Below, piece by piece: positions 1-14,109 of a stretch of 64,000 nt of DNA (position 1 is its first letter; the number at the start of each line of letters is the position of its first letter). Both the position numbers and the translations under genes were made by a program. The notes under the pieces are model-generated. The model saw only the letters and a program-made list of their open reading frames with translations, was not told the origin of the DNA and did no database searches. The stretch covers positions 2,418,001 to 2,482,000 of the forward strand of contig SPDT01000005.1 in NCBI GenBank assembly GCA_008477525.1, in the 5' to 3' direction. The DNA comes from Hypomyces perniciosus (lineage: Eukaryota > Ascomycota > Sordariomycetes > Hypocreales > Hypocreaceae).

Positions 1-3000
1 GGTGAGAGATAAGGTGCCCGGTACACTGGGCGTGATAGGAGCAATCCTCCAGGCAGACGGGGGTTCTTAATCAATCGTGCTTGACCGGCTGCATAAGACA
101 GGTAGTAGAAACGGTGACGGGTCGACAAGCAAACAGATATGAGAAAGAATATTACAGCAACATGGCTTGTGTCAAGAGCTTGCCAGGAGCAAAGAGCTCT
201 TGTGGGTCTCTTCCTCGTCTCTTCCAAGCTCAGACATGCGGTATGACGTGCTGAATACGTTGACGGACTCACCGTATGTGAGAAAATATTATGCGACCAA
301 AGAGCTGACCATGTACCTCGTAGCTGCTCCATGATAGAGGAACCTTGAATTATGGGAATCGCAAGGGGAAAACAGCTCATGGTGACATCCCTGAATGGCG
401 CCATTGGCTTGCTGCAACTAACTTCTCCAGTAAATTGACTCCAGCTCGGCCATGTCTATCTGCAATCGACTCGTAAATGCAACGATAGTATTTCCGGACA
501 ATGCCTCACAGCCAACGTTTCAAAGGACTCTCCGATCGACCAATCATCGATGCTTTATGTGGTTGTTCTTTCTTGCCATGAAGCTTGCGGTCATGTCCTA
601 TTTTGACAGTGGTTGTTGTGCAAGGTGAACTAAAAAAGATAATCATGCACCCCGTGTTTTGGCTTCGACAATGTGTAGTGAGTGTCCTTCGAAGGCTCCG
701 GGAAGAAACATAATCTGAAGTGATTTTGTTCAATGGGCGATGCGCGCCAAACAAGACACGTCGCTGAGATTGATGGGCCATGTTGATGGGAAACCATTAA
801 GCTACCAAACAAAATGCTACTCTGTCCGGCTAGATTCCAATTCTGCGCGTCCTTGTAGCCAAGGCCTCACAGGCAAGGAAAAGCCCCATCAAGCTACTGC
901 ATGCAGCTGCATGCAGGAGAGCGATGCGGTTGGGTGGTGGTTGCATGACGGCTTGCACGGCCTGGGGATGATGTTCCGGGAGAAGGGTGTGTGTGCCTCT
1001 TGGATGTGCTCAGTCAATAGAACGTCGGGTTTGATGGGATTCCTTGTTTGCAAGATGCAGAGTGATGTGAAGCCCCCTCCTCTTGAATGTACTAGTGTGT
1101 ACTTCACATCCCGATCCTGAGTGACGCTCTTTGGATGACGAAGTCTTGTCGAGGAGCCTTGTCGTTGTGGGGAATGTTGCCTGCTGCCTACGAAGTATGC
1201 AGCATGCTGACGATCCATGATTATGCGGGAAGCAACTCATAGTCTGAGGCTGATGCTAGGATGACAGGGTTATATTGAAAAGCGGTTGACTGTGCTTATC
1301 TGTTATCTCTTTATCAGAGAGTCGACGGCCACGCATGAGTATACTGCAACGTGAGACAAACAGGGCAGAAGCCAATGGTATTCTCCAGGCGGTTTACCAA
1401 GAGATACGAAGTACTTCGTAGATGATAGGGAATGCACAAACCTTGAATCAGGGTTCGGCGTTTTGGATGGCGGGTACCACGGTTGATATCTGTTAGTTTC
1501 CCAGAGTTGTGCATACATACTATTGCTTGTGTCTTCGGGTCAACGTCACTAATCCTCTGGTGAATTAAGGAGGATGTGCCGCCAGTGCAATGCATTTGCT
1601 CGTTTAATACAAACTGTATTCATCAATCGATCGATTTCTTCTATGTAAATTATTAACTTCGTTGCAGGAGACGGAGCATGGAGATTGTGGGGAAGCTAGC
1701 CAAGCGCTGCATGGCTACACCAGCGGCTGAATGCTAGCTCTTTCATCACGATCCGAATTGATAGGCCATGGAGAACTGACTGGCTGAGAAAGTGACGGAA
1801 GAGGTCAGTTGCAGCTCCAGGTACACAGGGGAACCACGGCTATGAGAAACTGAGAGCGAGAGTAGGGACTCCGTGCTCCGTAGTGGCCCTCGAGTTTAGT
1901 AGTTGGCCCCAATCGCCGATGGGCGTGATGGAGACTCCAGGAGTGAGTGGTGGCTGCATATCGCCTGCATCAAAATGTCTCGGATATGAGCGTTTCTCAG
2001 ATTCGTTGCGTTGTGTTGTCAAGAACGTGGTGGTTGCAGTGCCTCATGCATATGTGAAGGAAAACGGGAATGGAAGGCAAAATAGAAATGGCAAACCAGG
2101 TTTGACATTGATAAGACCCTGGTCCCGAATCTTGGCCATGCATGGGCATGGGAGAAGACGAAGTGACGGGGATTCTCGAGGAATTGGTTGAAGAAAGGAC
2201 TTTTGTCGTCGGCTAAGTTGGTTGGATCGAGTAGGTACTTTATCGATGTCACCGTCTAACACCGGCAAGAGTGATGCAACTTCCTGCATGCATAAGAGTG
2301 AGGATAAGTTCAACATCAGCAAGCGAATATTATGAAAAAGTACGGAGTACTTCCCACACCTTCATAAAAATAAATCTACCGTCCGTCATTCGTCATCAGG
2401 TTGAGGAAGTACATACACAGTAGATGAGCGCGTATCATCTATAAATGGACTGCCCACATACTACATACTAGTACGAAGTAATGCCATTAGTATAGTGTGT
2501 AGACTAGGAATTCGGTTGCGGAAGACGGATCGCCTACGATTTAAAACAATGTGCATACGGCGACAGGGGCGTGAGGGAAAACATATGGCTAACCAGCTGC
2601 AGATGTATGAAGATCCCCAGACCAATGCCGAAATTAACACGGCAATCGCCAGAATGGAGATCTAAGATGATGACGGCTACGGTTTATATGTGTTGCGGAG
2701 AACACACAACTCAATCAACGATCACCGATCAAGGCTCAAACTCAGTTTCAAGCTGCTAATAATATGCACAGTAGTGGTATTCGTACTCCGTATTTGTACA
2801 TACATAATTACATCCTTCGTACGAAGTACATTCGCAGTCAATCAAGGCGTCGTATGTACGAAGCAGTACTCCGTACTCCTTATGTCATTCAATCTGCAGT
2901 TGCAAAACCACCTGGCATTGGGTCTTCCGCTCGCCCTCGGCTATCACGAGTCTCCCGCGGCTACGGAGTACACATTCGGCAGATCGGTCGCCAAAAAACA

Positions 3001-6000
3001 AAACAAAAAAAGGAACCGCCGATGGGGTCGAGGCGAAGCATATTGCCGCCGTTTCTTATCTTGAACGGGGCGGGAGATATCGGGTTTGACACCAAGCCCT
3101 GGTGGCAACCGATTATCCTCGTGGCTGAGGTTTGCAGAGGGTTGGCTGAAGATAACTATTCCATAGCGTGGCTGTTGCCGGCACGCCGTTCGTTCGTCGT
3201 ACGAGCCATGCCGGCTAGACATACACAACGAGAGATTCTTCCATGAAGAGCATCAGGCATATGAAAAGGAAGAGCCATCTCGGCCCGGTGTGGTTGCTTG
3301 TGAGAGCCTCGGAAGCCGTCGGGGGCTAGAGAACGGAATCCGGCCGCAAGCATGCCCTGTCGAGAGTAGCTGAAGCATCTACTCCATACATACTTCGTAG
3401 ATGTACTTCGTAGATGGTAGTACTTCGTACATATGAGAATCCGTGTCAGCTTGTTGTGGAGAAACCTGCAGGAGTACTCTAAGAGAGAGTCTGGTGTTTT
3501 TGGTCTTGCGCCAGAAAGTCTAGATAGCACGAAAGAAGCCCCCCTGTGGCCCTGCGGAACCATGTACCAGTACTAGCTACCTGCGTACGACCAATTTCCC
3601 TTGAAATCAGTGGCATAGACTGGTACTTCGTACATTACCCATAATTCGTTGCAGCTTGGAGGTGGGTTTTGTTCTTGGCGAGATATTGAGTTTATCAAAC
3701 TGTGTATGGAAGTATCCGTTCCATAGTAACATTCCAATCTCTTGATAGATAGACTACGTGACGCAGGAATTCAGTGATAAAAAGGTACGAAGTACGAAGT
3801 AGCGTCTGAAGCTATGTGCGGATAAGTAATCGTATGAATAGGCAGAAGGTTCCCGCCATGTTTCATCTCTTCAGGCCCGGCCATTCCAGAGACAGAGATT
3901 GCGGCGTTCGAGATCTGGCAACCAGGCTCCTTTTGGTGTTGCGCCAGCCCTGAGAGTCTAAGGCGATGCTCAGGGCTTCAGCCAATCACCAAAGTCAGCC
4001 GCCACCAGCGGATACTTCTATACGTACCCACAAAGCTGCGACAGAGTTTTCTATCCAGGTTCTAATAGATACATACTATCAGGTCCGGCAAACGATTCGC
4101 CATTCGCCTTTCCCCACGGGTTCAAGGGGGGAATGAGAAAAAATAGAGAAAAAAAATAGAAACAGAGCTGAGGGAAAAAAAAAAAAAAAAAACTTCAAGA
4201 CACATGCCCCATCTTCGCCTGACACGGTGGCAAACTCCGTTACAGCATATTAACCAACGCCTGGCAACGGGACGAGCGAGAAAGGTCATTGGAACATTTT
4301 CAGGTTTTCGACGACAGGACAGGGATATGGATATCGTCTTTTTCTCTCTCCTCAGGCCGCCCCACCTCAGGCCGCCCGCGCGCAGCCGCAACTCCTTTGC
4401 GACTGTTGAAGTTCCGTATCAACTAATAAGCAGTCGAGACTCTTCGATCGGCGTCGGCGTCGCCCTTATCCCCAGTCAGCCATATAGCCCAAGACCCTCT
4501 CCGAGGGCTCGTAAGACCAGAGACGAAAAAACATGCAATTGGACCCCAAGACTGTCATCCATGTGGTTTCCGGGATATGAGTCGATCGATACGGAGCCTG
4601 TCCTTGCAGGTATCTTTGTCAAGAGCCCTTTTGCCTTATCATCAGTCGCATTGGAAGTAGTAACTGACTGAAGCGGTGTGTATCACTTGAGAGCCTGTTT
4701 TTTCTTCTTTGCTTGCGCTTGCTTCCCTATCTTGCGCACGCTGATGCTCTTATCTTCGACCCATCTTTGGGTTGGTTGCCGCAGCCCTCTCGTCGGGTAG
4801 AAAGCAAGGGGGGGCCGGCTCCATACTTGGGCAAGTGAGAAAATAATATGGAAGCTTACGAGTAGTAGTAGTACTAGTGTGTCCTCCGTATTTGAAGACG
4901 AGGTTTATTAACACGACTAGTACTCGTACTTCATAGTGTCGTTCTGAGTAGGAGCCTTTAGCTGCCATCTCCTCAAATTATGCATCCGCATTTGCCTACA
5001 GCGGTGAAACGGCGCGTATAGCCAATTGCTATGCACAGCACAGGCAAGCCGCAGCCGGCGTTTTGGGCTTTCCAGCAGGGTTGTTTGCATACCTATGACA
5101 ACAAACTTCTCGGCGTTGTTCTGTGGTGGTGCGAAGTATGTACTACAGTACGGAGTACAGCCCTGGGCACGAAGCAGAGGGTCTCTTGAGAATGCTTGCA
5201 GGTCTGTGCAAACCCTGGTCATCTGCTAGCAGCAGCCCTCCTCGAGGCGGCGTGGTTTACATCAGTACTCGTCAACACCGGTATGAAGTAATGATTGCAT
5301 CTCTGGGCTTTGAATAGCTCCCGGTGCTGTGGTGCGCTTGGATGCTGCTAGTTTGAATAGTTTGAATACATGTGGTCTGGAATAATCTGGACGAGTTTCG
5401 TTGTTATGTTTCAATCTTAGACATTCATTGTTGGTGCCAATGTTACACGGGCGCCGAGAGTACTCGGTACCAAGGATACGGATAGATGCTAAGACGTTGT
5501 ATACATATTGCCCGCACTTGCATGTACATGTACAGATGATATTATGTCCGGAGTACGGAGTACATCGCTTCCATAGGTACTGCTCAAGCCCGGAGGCGGA
5601 GAGTTCCCTTGCCCGGCCAGACACACAATCTATGTAGGATTACTCTCACACCACCAACAACGCTGCCGTCGAATCAATACTGCGACATACCGGCATACGG
5701 AGTATGTGTGTATGCAGGTAGCATGTACGTTTGTGCATACATACGAATCCTCTTGACACGCATTAGAGGGAAACAGACGAGGGCCCCGCCACTACTCAAG
5801 TATCCTCCCCCTCCCTGGAGTTACAGGCAGATACGAGCTGCTGTATGGCGTTGATGGCCTGAAGGGATGTATTTCGTTCTGCTGCTCAATGTATCTCCTC
5901 GAGCTAGCACCGCAAGTCTATCCGGGGATGCATCCGTAGCAGCAAAAAATAAAAAGGAAAGAAATTTAAAGAATGCGTGGAAGTCCGAAGTACCTGTACG

Positions 6001-7168
6001 CATACCCCGTACCCCATAACGCCAGCGGCGAAACAAGGCCAGTGGTCTCCCGGGGCCCTGTTGCTAGTGGTACTCCGTACAACCGCTGGACCGTCCTTCC
6101 GAGTCTTCCACTGGCCGGCGCCCCTCCAATGGCTCCAAGTTTTGAGTGCATGGATGCTACAGTAGCAGTACTGCTACATACCCTACCTACTAGGTAGGTA
6201 GCCCTGGCATGCAAATCAGCACATACCGCGCTGCCGGTGCCTTATTCGACGCTACCGTTCTCCGTACGCCTTCGTGACCACTTATTTGTACTCGTATGCT
6301 TCCAGTTCCCGGTCCAAGCGTCTCGCCTTTACTTCTCCATCAGTCCGTTTCCTTGCTAAAAGTGCTAGGACTATTAACCTCAACGTCCTTGGACGACTTT
6401 TTTCGCCCTCGCACGCCTCTCTCGTTCCTCTCGTTTGCTTCTCCCTTTTATTCCTCCTCTTCCTCCCCATCGCCAATCCGTGTGTCCTATGTGTTTGCCG
6501 CCGGTTTCGCTATTGTTCTGACTCTTCCTCTTGAGCCATTACTATTACTATCTTATCTCTCGTTTCACTGCCGATACAGCCCTCGCTCCACTACCACTTT
6601 AGAGGCACACCCCCCAAATTTCGAGCTCCAGAACAAACCGCATTTCGCATTGTCACAGCCACAGTCACGTCTTCGGCATCTCCCTAAGCAAAAGTCAATC
6701 TGCCGCACGCACTCCGTACCTTCATATCATTCATCACCACCACTACCAACAACACCACCTTGCCGACAATATCCGCCGTGGTCAACTTCTCGCCCCGATT
6801 CTCCTCTTCTCGTCGCGCATTTCCTCGTCTTCGATTTTCCTCCAATTCTCAGGGTCTCCATTTCCTGTGTGGTTCGGTTCCTATTTTGTCTCTGCCACCC
6901 ACCTTTGAGCGGCAGGTGACCTGGCTTAGAACGTCACTACCGAAACGGCGGCGCTGATACACCACTTCCGCGCCCTCTTATTCGCCCACTTTGACGCCAT
7001 CTCACCATTCCCCCATTAAAGTCCATCTTGGTGTCCAAGAACTCGAACACAAAAACTGTTGGGGACCGCCGCCCATGAAATTCTGATTTCGACGGAAGGG
7101 GGGAGAATCTTGATGCTGTTTTGGAGTCCTGGTCGAGCCCGCGCGCAAAGCCGACATCTCTCATCAGC
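1..7168. other. Long stretch without a convincing gene; distal part is the leader of the REG1-type gene
   Basis: No open frame here has the length, composition or spliceable continuation of a real gene, and the short frames overlap each other on both strands. The stretch holds many copies of the short motifs TACGGAGTA and TACTTCGTA (for example 2341-2350, 2821-2829, 3418-3430, 5551-5560), a poly-A run near 4173-4190, and from about 6.3 kb a pyrimidine-rich tract running into the next gene. The last 900 bases are probably promoter and 5' leader of the gene starting at 7169. This is what I see; absence of a gene cannot be proved by eye. Confidence 0.6.
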
Positions 7169-8952
7169 ATGGCAGCTGTGCTCTCCAACGAGGATAGCAG
7201 CTATTTCTTAACCACGTCGATGCGGCGGTCTCACTCACAATCCAGGCTTGTCGGGGCCTCAACGTTCCACCATCCGGCCGCCGACATCTCCAATCCGTAT
7301 CATCCGCCTTCCAAACCCTTTTCTGACTCCGACCACTCCTCTGCGCCTTCGTCTCCTCGCACTACACATATCGAGTCCGCCGACGTATCTTACGCATCGA
7401 CTCCCGCGAGCAATCTTTCCATTGCCTCCGATTTTGAAGAGACCCTGGCCATTGACGAATCACCCGAGGATCATTTCGGCCTCCCACCATTTACTGCAGA
7501 GAAGCTATATCTGCATCCAGGCATCCTACCGGACGACAACCTAGAACCTCCACCAAGCCCTCGAACCGGCGACTCCTACACAGTCTCGCCTGCTGATCAA
7601 GGCAGTTCCGCCAGTACCTCCAGGCCAGATAGCCCCGATCTTGCTGAGCATGCCGAGGATGACACTGCGATCGTGAGTAAACCGTCTCGACAGGTGGATT
7701 ATTTGTCCCACGACTGGAGGGAGGAAGATATCTGGTCATCATGGAGATACATAATTTCCAAGAGGGGGGAGTTTCCCAACAGCACAAGACTGGAAAATGC
7801 ATCCTGGAGGACCTGGATGAAGGCCAAATACAATCTCAAGACCGTATCCCCAGAGACACTGAATTGGTAGGTTTTCTCTATGCACTCTTTCACTGGCTCA
7901 TTCACTCATCGCTGAAATTTAGGCTCAAAGATTGTGACGTTACTTGGCTATATGGTCCCCTGCAGTCGGGAAAGGCCCATCTGGCCTCTACTCAGACGGA
8001 ACCTACTAGCGTGTCATTATCAAAATCGGACTCTCTTGTCAACCTGAACAAGAAGCCGATTCTCAAAAAGAGAAGCATGTCGGAAATCATGCTACAAAGA
8101 TCACTCTCGTCAGCTTCACTGCTGAAGCAGGCCGCTGCTGCGGTCCACGCCCAGGAGTCGCGAGGGATTCTGCGGCCTGGTTTCGACCGTTCCAACACTG
8201 ATTATATCACCTTCTCGTTTTCTTCCAGGAGGATGAGCCACGAAAATAGCAGCACATGGGTAACATCAACAGATTCATCTAGCATCACATCGCCCTGCCC
8301 CGAGCGAAAACATATTCACTTTAATGAGCAGGTGGAGCAATGCATTGCAGTTGATGTCAAGGGCGACGATGATGACGACGTTGACGTTGATCCATACGGC
8401 GATGACAGTGGGTCAGATGATGGGGTCATGATGAAGCGGGTCAAGTCAAAAAAGCGACCTCTCACGAAGAAGCGCACTAAGAAGGCGACTGCAACAGAGG
8501 GCAAGATCATAGCAATGCTTCCATCGACAACGCTCAAGTACCAGGAGGACAGCCAGGATTCGCAAGACTCAGCTATGAAGCACAGCACTGGCGTCTCTCG
8601 CAGCCCCATCCTATCGCCCTCGTCATCACAAGAAACACTTCGCCCGGCAAAGCCCTCTACCAAGTTTTTTTTCGATGACGAGGAGGATGGTATGGGCGAT
8701 ACTATTCAGAGTCCAAACGCTGGTTGGCGGTCTCCATCGGATACTGGCGCCGGTGGCTTGCACAGATCAACCTCATCGAGTAGTCTATTTGACGAGCCCG
8801 TGGGCATGCGTCGTACCCCTTCAGGCATGTTTATGCCTGAAGATGAACCTGAGACATCATCTGGAGACGGCATTTTTGGCCGGGTGATTGACACCGTTAA
8901 CACAGCTCGAGATATTGCTCATGTCATTTGGAATGTTGGTTGGCGAAAATAA
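7169..8952 (+). CDS. REG1-type regulatory subunit of protein phosphatase 1
   Basis: Two exons, 7169-7866 and 7923-8952, joined over a 56-nt intron, give about 575 residues. The intron split falls inside the conserved block: residues about 177-250 read YLSHDWREEDIWSSW, then RLENASWRTW, then across the junction LKDCDVTWLYGPLQ. This is the DUF1752 signature of fungal Reg1/Reg2 proteins. A PP1-docking RVxF-type motif, KHIHFNEQVEQCIAVD, lies near residue 361, followed by an Asp-rich run and a conserved C-terminus ending IAHVIWNVGWRK. In yeast, Reg1 targets the phosphatase Glc7 to the kinase Snf1 and so controls glucose repression; that role is inferred here. The start is the ATG at 7169 (A at -3, G at +4); the frame is open upstream only from a TTG. 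Most of the protein is Ser/Pro-rich and probably disordered. Confidence 0.9.
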
Positions 8953-10299
8953 ATGGGTCAATAATCATTTTAGTACCAGAAGCTGGCTCCACGACTGCAT
9001 TATCTTTTTGGCCCTCGACAATTTTCTACGGCATCACACTGAGCAGAATGTCACGGCATGATCCATACGCTCATGTTTCATTTGGCATCAAATTGAAACC
9101 CAACGTCCGGAATACAATTTTCACATACCGCTACTCCCTCCCTCAGCAACTTGTGCCAGCTTCACTTATACATACTACATACATAATTTCATTCCATCAG
9201 CCAATAACCGATCCGAGTGGGCCCCCGGATTTGTTGGGCATGCATCTTGTTGGCCTCGCTTCACTCATTAGGCGTCATCAGGAGGGAAAGGGCACGCAAA
9301 AAAGACTTAATACCTGCGCAAAGCAGACGCGAAGGACGTCACGAGATGTTACCCAAGAGGTCGGGTGACTTGTTTACCTCGTTTTGTCCACCACTTTGTT
9401 TATTCAGCATGCCAGGGGTATCCCGGCTATACGACGGCTCATGACCCAGTGTGTACTTTTTCCCTTCTTTTCTTTCTGCTGTTTTTATGCCGCCCCGTCG
9501 GCTAGAGAGGATTGGATTTTGGATAGTTCTGAAAATGGAGGGCGGCTTCAATCTTTTCGGGGACGGCGTTTATTTGCATTTACTTTTTACATCAAAAGCC
9601 AAGCTGTTATTAGGCGGAAAGGAAAGGGCATACTTTATGGACTGGGCAAATCTGGCAAATGAGCACTGGCAAAGGGCAACTTGGAGGGGACGGGATACTA
9701 TATGGCGGAGGTGTCGTTTGTAAATACCCAAGGACCTACAGTACATGGAAAGGAACGATATTATCGAACAAAGACTCGTACTCCTACTTCGTACACTCGG
9801 GCCATCCAGTATGTCATCACTGGCATCACTCGCACACAGCAGCTCAAAAAGGCGTCCACTAATTGGTAATCGGAGTGGGCGGAGCTTCTACGAGGCTCCT
9901 CGGCTTTCTTTTGCATGTATGTACTGTACAAGGTGGAGAGAATGAGTCGAGCACTCTGGGCTGAACTGGGTCCGTCCGCTGCTTTCAATAACGTAGCCCT
10001 GGTCCATGGGAAAGGGGTGGTTAGGCTAGGTATTCCCTTGGTTTTGCCCCAACAGAAAATCCCTGGATGTGGCGCCAGCCCAGTCCGGGGTAAATGTGCG
10101 GGGAAGGCTTTTCCGGGGTAGGGAACGCGCCTTGGGTGTACAACATCTCCATATTGGGGCTAGTTGCGTATGTGGGTTTTGCGGTGACGGTGAGTGAGTG
10201 GTCCGCGGGTTTTGGGGGGGATTTGGGAGGCCACTGGTCGTCTTGGGCGGAAAACACGAGGGGGGAGAGGCGTGTCGAGACGGCGCGTTTTGGTGGTGC
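8953..10299. other. Intergenic, between two convergent genes
   Basis: This lies between the 3' end of the REG1-type gene and the 3' end of the CYT-4/DSS1-type gene. It must contain both 3' untranslated regions and terminators. I see no supported gene and no clear repeat. Confidence 0.6.
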
Positions 10300-13200
10300 T
10301 TATGTTGGAGAGGCGGATGAGGATGCGCTGTCGGCGCTGAGATGTCGCAGGGCCTTGACGAGGATCTGTCGGGAGTGTACGTTGACGTCTGTGAGCTCGA
10401 CTTCGAACTGGTCGCCCACCTGGACGTCCTTGACCAAGGCGCAGCCGTTTAGCCCGACGATGTCCATAGCGGCGTTGAGACCGAACAAGTTCACGCGGCC
10501 AACAAAGCCCTGTCGCCAGCGAGTGCTGACGGTGAAAAGCATGGTACGAGGTGCGCTGTTCTCGAAGCGCCATGCACGGACTAGGGCGATGAGTATCCAT
10601 TCCTGGATCCCGCGAGAGATGGTGCGACCCATCTTCTCGCGCATTTGTAGAAGGGGGATCGTGTTGGAGAGTTGAGTGGAAGAGAAGGGTAGAATGTTAT
10701 CCAAGTCGTCGGTGGAAGGGTCGATAGGACGCTGGATCTCGCGTTCGTGTTGGAGCGCCGCGTGGATTTGCCAGTGAACGAGCAAGTCGGAGAAGCGACG
10801 GAGCGGCGATGTGGCTTTGGCGTACATGTCCAGGCCGAGGAGGAAGTAATGGCCAGGCTGACTTGATATCTCGATTCCCCCGGTGTGTCTCGAGAGTTCT
10901 TGTCGCTGGCTCTGGCTCGGCTCGATGCCTTTATGGATTGAGGGATAGATCTCCTTCGTAGCATATTCAAAAGCTTGAGCAAGGCTGTAGGGAGAAGACT
11001 GGGCGTCCTTTCTGTAGGGAATCGGTATGCCGCGGGACGAGCACCAGCGTGCAGCGATCTCACCCGCGAGAACCATAAAGTTGGACACCACAGAGCAGCC
11101 CATTGAATTCTCGTAGCCAACTTTGATGTAGGGGTCGGCTGGGAGGACTAATGAGTCTTCATTAGGTTTTCCCTCGTCAACACTGTCTTGGAATGATACA
11201 GAGACTGAAGGTCGAGGGAAAAAATACGGCCAGGCACCCTTTGCCAGTCGTTTCTTCCTGATAGCTTCAGCGAGTTGGTACAAAACTACCAAGTCATCTT
11301 TGCTAGACTGATCCAGATCTTTGGCAGCAACCATGGGGCGATTCGCACTTTCGGGCTCATTCCCAAAAGGCGATCCAACAGCAAGGCTATACTCAGGGAC
11401 AGGTGGCGGCGCTGGTTCGTCGCAGAATTCAGACACATCCGTAGGATCCAAGTACACAACATTGCCAAGCTTAGTTGGTTCGACCTTGAAGTCAAGCAGG
11501 TCACCGGCTTCGTTGACCTTGGCACTAAAGGTGAGAGCCGGCGAGCCAGACCTCAACGAAAACTGTTTGACAAGACCTTCAGACTCAAAGTCTTTCGACT
11601 CCTCCTCGCCTAGGTCTGAGGGTAGCATCGCTTGAAAGTGCCCTGGCAAGTAGATGTTCTCCGGGATGAGTTCCATGAACTTGCCCAAATCAGAGTTTGG
11701 CTTAATACATGACGCAGGATCAGCTGCATGAACGTGGACCCAGAACTCGCCAGGTTTGTCGGTACGTTCTAAAGATATACCATCATCGATGACAATGGTC
11801 GATGGCGCATCAATGCAAAATATTGTGGCCTCGGTCCGCTCTAGTCTGAACCCAGCAGCAAGATCTGGTCGCCTTGATTTCTCAAGGTCTTTTGGGAGTT
11901 CGCGCTCCAAACCACCGCCTCTAGTTATCGTGACACTCGGAAAGCGAACCTTGTATCGAGACGGAATCTCCCAAGGAGGAATGACCCCAATCTCTTGCAA
12001 CAACGTCCAGGCAGTGCTTTGGTCAAGAGCAGCATTCTCATCATAAACTTGGAGAGCACGGAGAATGAGAGCACCATAACCATGAAACCGTGAGCCGTGA
12101 TCGAACAAATCGTAGCTGGTCCACCACTCCAGGAAAGATATGATATCCTTGCTTGCCTGTGACCACTGCATTTGCGGCAAACGGACGCCCGTGGAAGCTC
12201 GAAGGATGCCGTGTGGCGTCCATTCCCGCTTCGACCGACTGGCCCAGACAGCTTCCCGAGCCTGGAGAATGAATTTTCCAAGCACGGTTTCCTCCAGCTC
12301 ATCTGGATTTAGTGGTCTCAAAAGCTTGGAGCTCTTGTCCGAGTAGTCGCGTACCATGACAGCAACTTTGTTAATGATGTTGGTATGACTGTGTGGGAAG
12401 ACCTCGAATAAATGATCTTGACGGTGGCAGTCGCTGGATGGACTCAGGGGCCGAAAGCCAATCTCGTTGCGATACAAAGCTGTGTGAATGGCATACAAGG
12501 CAGGAGGTTGAAAGTGGTTTCCATCTTTAAGAGAAGGGGGGAGCAACATCTCGGCAATCTCGAAGAGACTGAGATACTTGACGTGTCGTTGATTAGATAG
12601 GAGTGTGCGAACGGCATCAAGTTTGCCGAGGTTAGCTTGATAGACCGATTCTGCCCTCAGCCTGAAATCGGTCATTTTCTGAATTAGACGAGCGCCGTCC
12701 TCTCTTGATGGTCCCCTATCCTCGCGACGCAGTTCATCGAACTGTTCCGGAGATGCGTTCAGGGGCATTCTTGCCAACACAGGTGCCAGTTCATTCACGC
12801 TGGCAAACTTTGAAACGATGAACAGGGATGAAAAGCCCATGCTAGTAATCCATCTGCCATTAACGGCATAGAAATGATTCCGGTCGCCGAAATATCCGAG
12901 GTAAATGGCGAAAAGAGGCACTCGTGAGCCAGCTTGCCTACTACCCCATCAGTCACTATTCAAGTCAAAGGGAGTCTCACCTGTCTAACCTTAATTCGAC
13001 GAGATCGCCGGGATTCCTTGATCCTACTCCAACAATGGCGACCTCGGCGTCTTGGTTGCCTAGCCCGCCGTGAGACTCATCGGTCATTCCCCCTTGGGTA
13101 GATACAAGGTGGTCCATCTCAGAGGAGCCGGTCGATTGTGTTCTGCTCAAACAATTCGCTACACTGCCGTGGATGAAAGAGTCTTGTGGCATAGTGCTGG

Positions 13201-13554
13201 GCGTGCCTTGCCCGTGCTGGGCTGTCCATGATCGCAGCTGTTCTCGAATCGGCAGAGTTTTCTCGTCCTGATCTACACTGTCTTGCCCCGGAACTGATTT
13301 TGGTATATTGGACTGGCCATACCGCTCGAGAGTAGGGGGTAAGTTGATTGTACTCGCCCAATGCTACCAACACTTTGTAAGTTGAGGGGAACACAACGAG
13401 ATTCTACGGCAAAACTGACTCTTTGGAGTGTTTGAAAAGCGAGCCTAGAATGGCCTGTGGCATGGCTGCGAGGCAGTTTAGTGGCCACATGACGGCCTTG
13501 ACTTCGTGACAAACATCTCCAGCAACTATACGGACGACCTGACAGCTGCAACAT
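10300..13554 (-). CDS. cyt-4: Mitochondrial exoribonuclease, RNase II family (CYT-4/DSS1 type)
   Basis: Three exons on the minus strand: 13554-13408, 13363-12981 and 12937-10300. The introns are very short, 44 and 43 nt. Phases agree at both joins and the product is about 1055 residues, the usual size of this family. The N-terminus is rich in Arg, Ser and hydrophobic residues, like a mitochondrial presequence. The RNB catalytic domain covers roughly residues 540-900, with the acidic metal-binding motif IDAPSTIVIDDGISLE near residue 550, close to the RNase II consensus. The C-terminal part looks like an S1-type RNA-binding region (VGDQFEVELTDVN). Neurospora CYT-4 and yeast Dss1 (partner of helicase Suv3 in the mitochondrial degradosome) turn over and process mitochondrial RNA in the 3' to 5' direction. 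The ATG at 13554 was chosen because the slightly longer frame starts with GTG. Confidence 0.9.
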
Positions 13555-14089
13555 GACGGATGCAATGGTCACGGCCTTCTAGCATTCTCATGATGAATTT
13601 TTCATCCATATGCAATCGCGTCGCTTGCACTCATGTTGCATAAAGTCATGGCGCGGTGTCACGTGATTTGTAAATGACCCGGGTTGTACCGGTAGGAGCG
13701 ATGCAAGTGCACCTGCTGGATGGACAAGAGCACAGAATGACTCGTATCGGTATCAATGGAGAGGGCACAGAAATCAAAATTTCTTCCCATCATCAACACC
13801 AAGGTCAACGTCCAAAACCAGTACTTTGCCATTTACGGAGTACATACGCATGCTATCAACATCTCCGAGCCCATTTTAGTGCGATGCCTCCAAATATTAT
13901 CGTAGAGGCAGTACAAGTACGAGTAGTCCTCCGAACTACTAGTACTCGTATTACTACTACATACTACAATGATCAGCGCATGACCGATGTCCGCGAAGAG
14001 AGCGCGAGCGAACCCTTTTATATGCGTGGTTGCATCGGTGAATCCTTTCGATAGGTTGCTAGCGTGGCTAGACTAATCATCATTACGGA

Positions 14090-14109
14090 GTACGGAGTAT
14101 ACTCCGTAC
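14090..14109. repeat. Perfect 20-bp palindrome
   Basis: The sequence GTACGGAGTATACTCCGTAC equals its own reverse complement. It is the strongest example of the TACGGAGTA/TACTCCGTA family scattered through the non-coding DNA of this window. The function is unknown. Confidence 0.9.

Noticed and set aside
4204..4671. 155-codon plus-strand frame in the left gene-poor region
   Set aside because: Composition is not protein-like and there is no spliceable continuation or motif.
7121..7168. 16-codon N-terminal extension of the REG1-type protein
   Set aside because: It would start with TTG; the first in-frame ATG, in good context, is at 7169.
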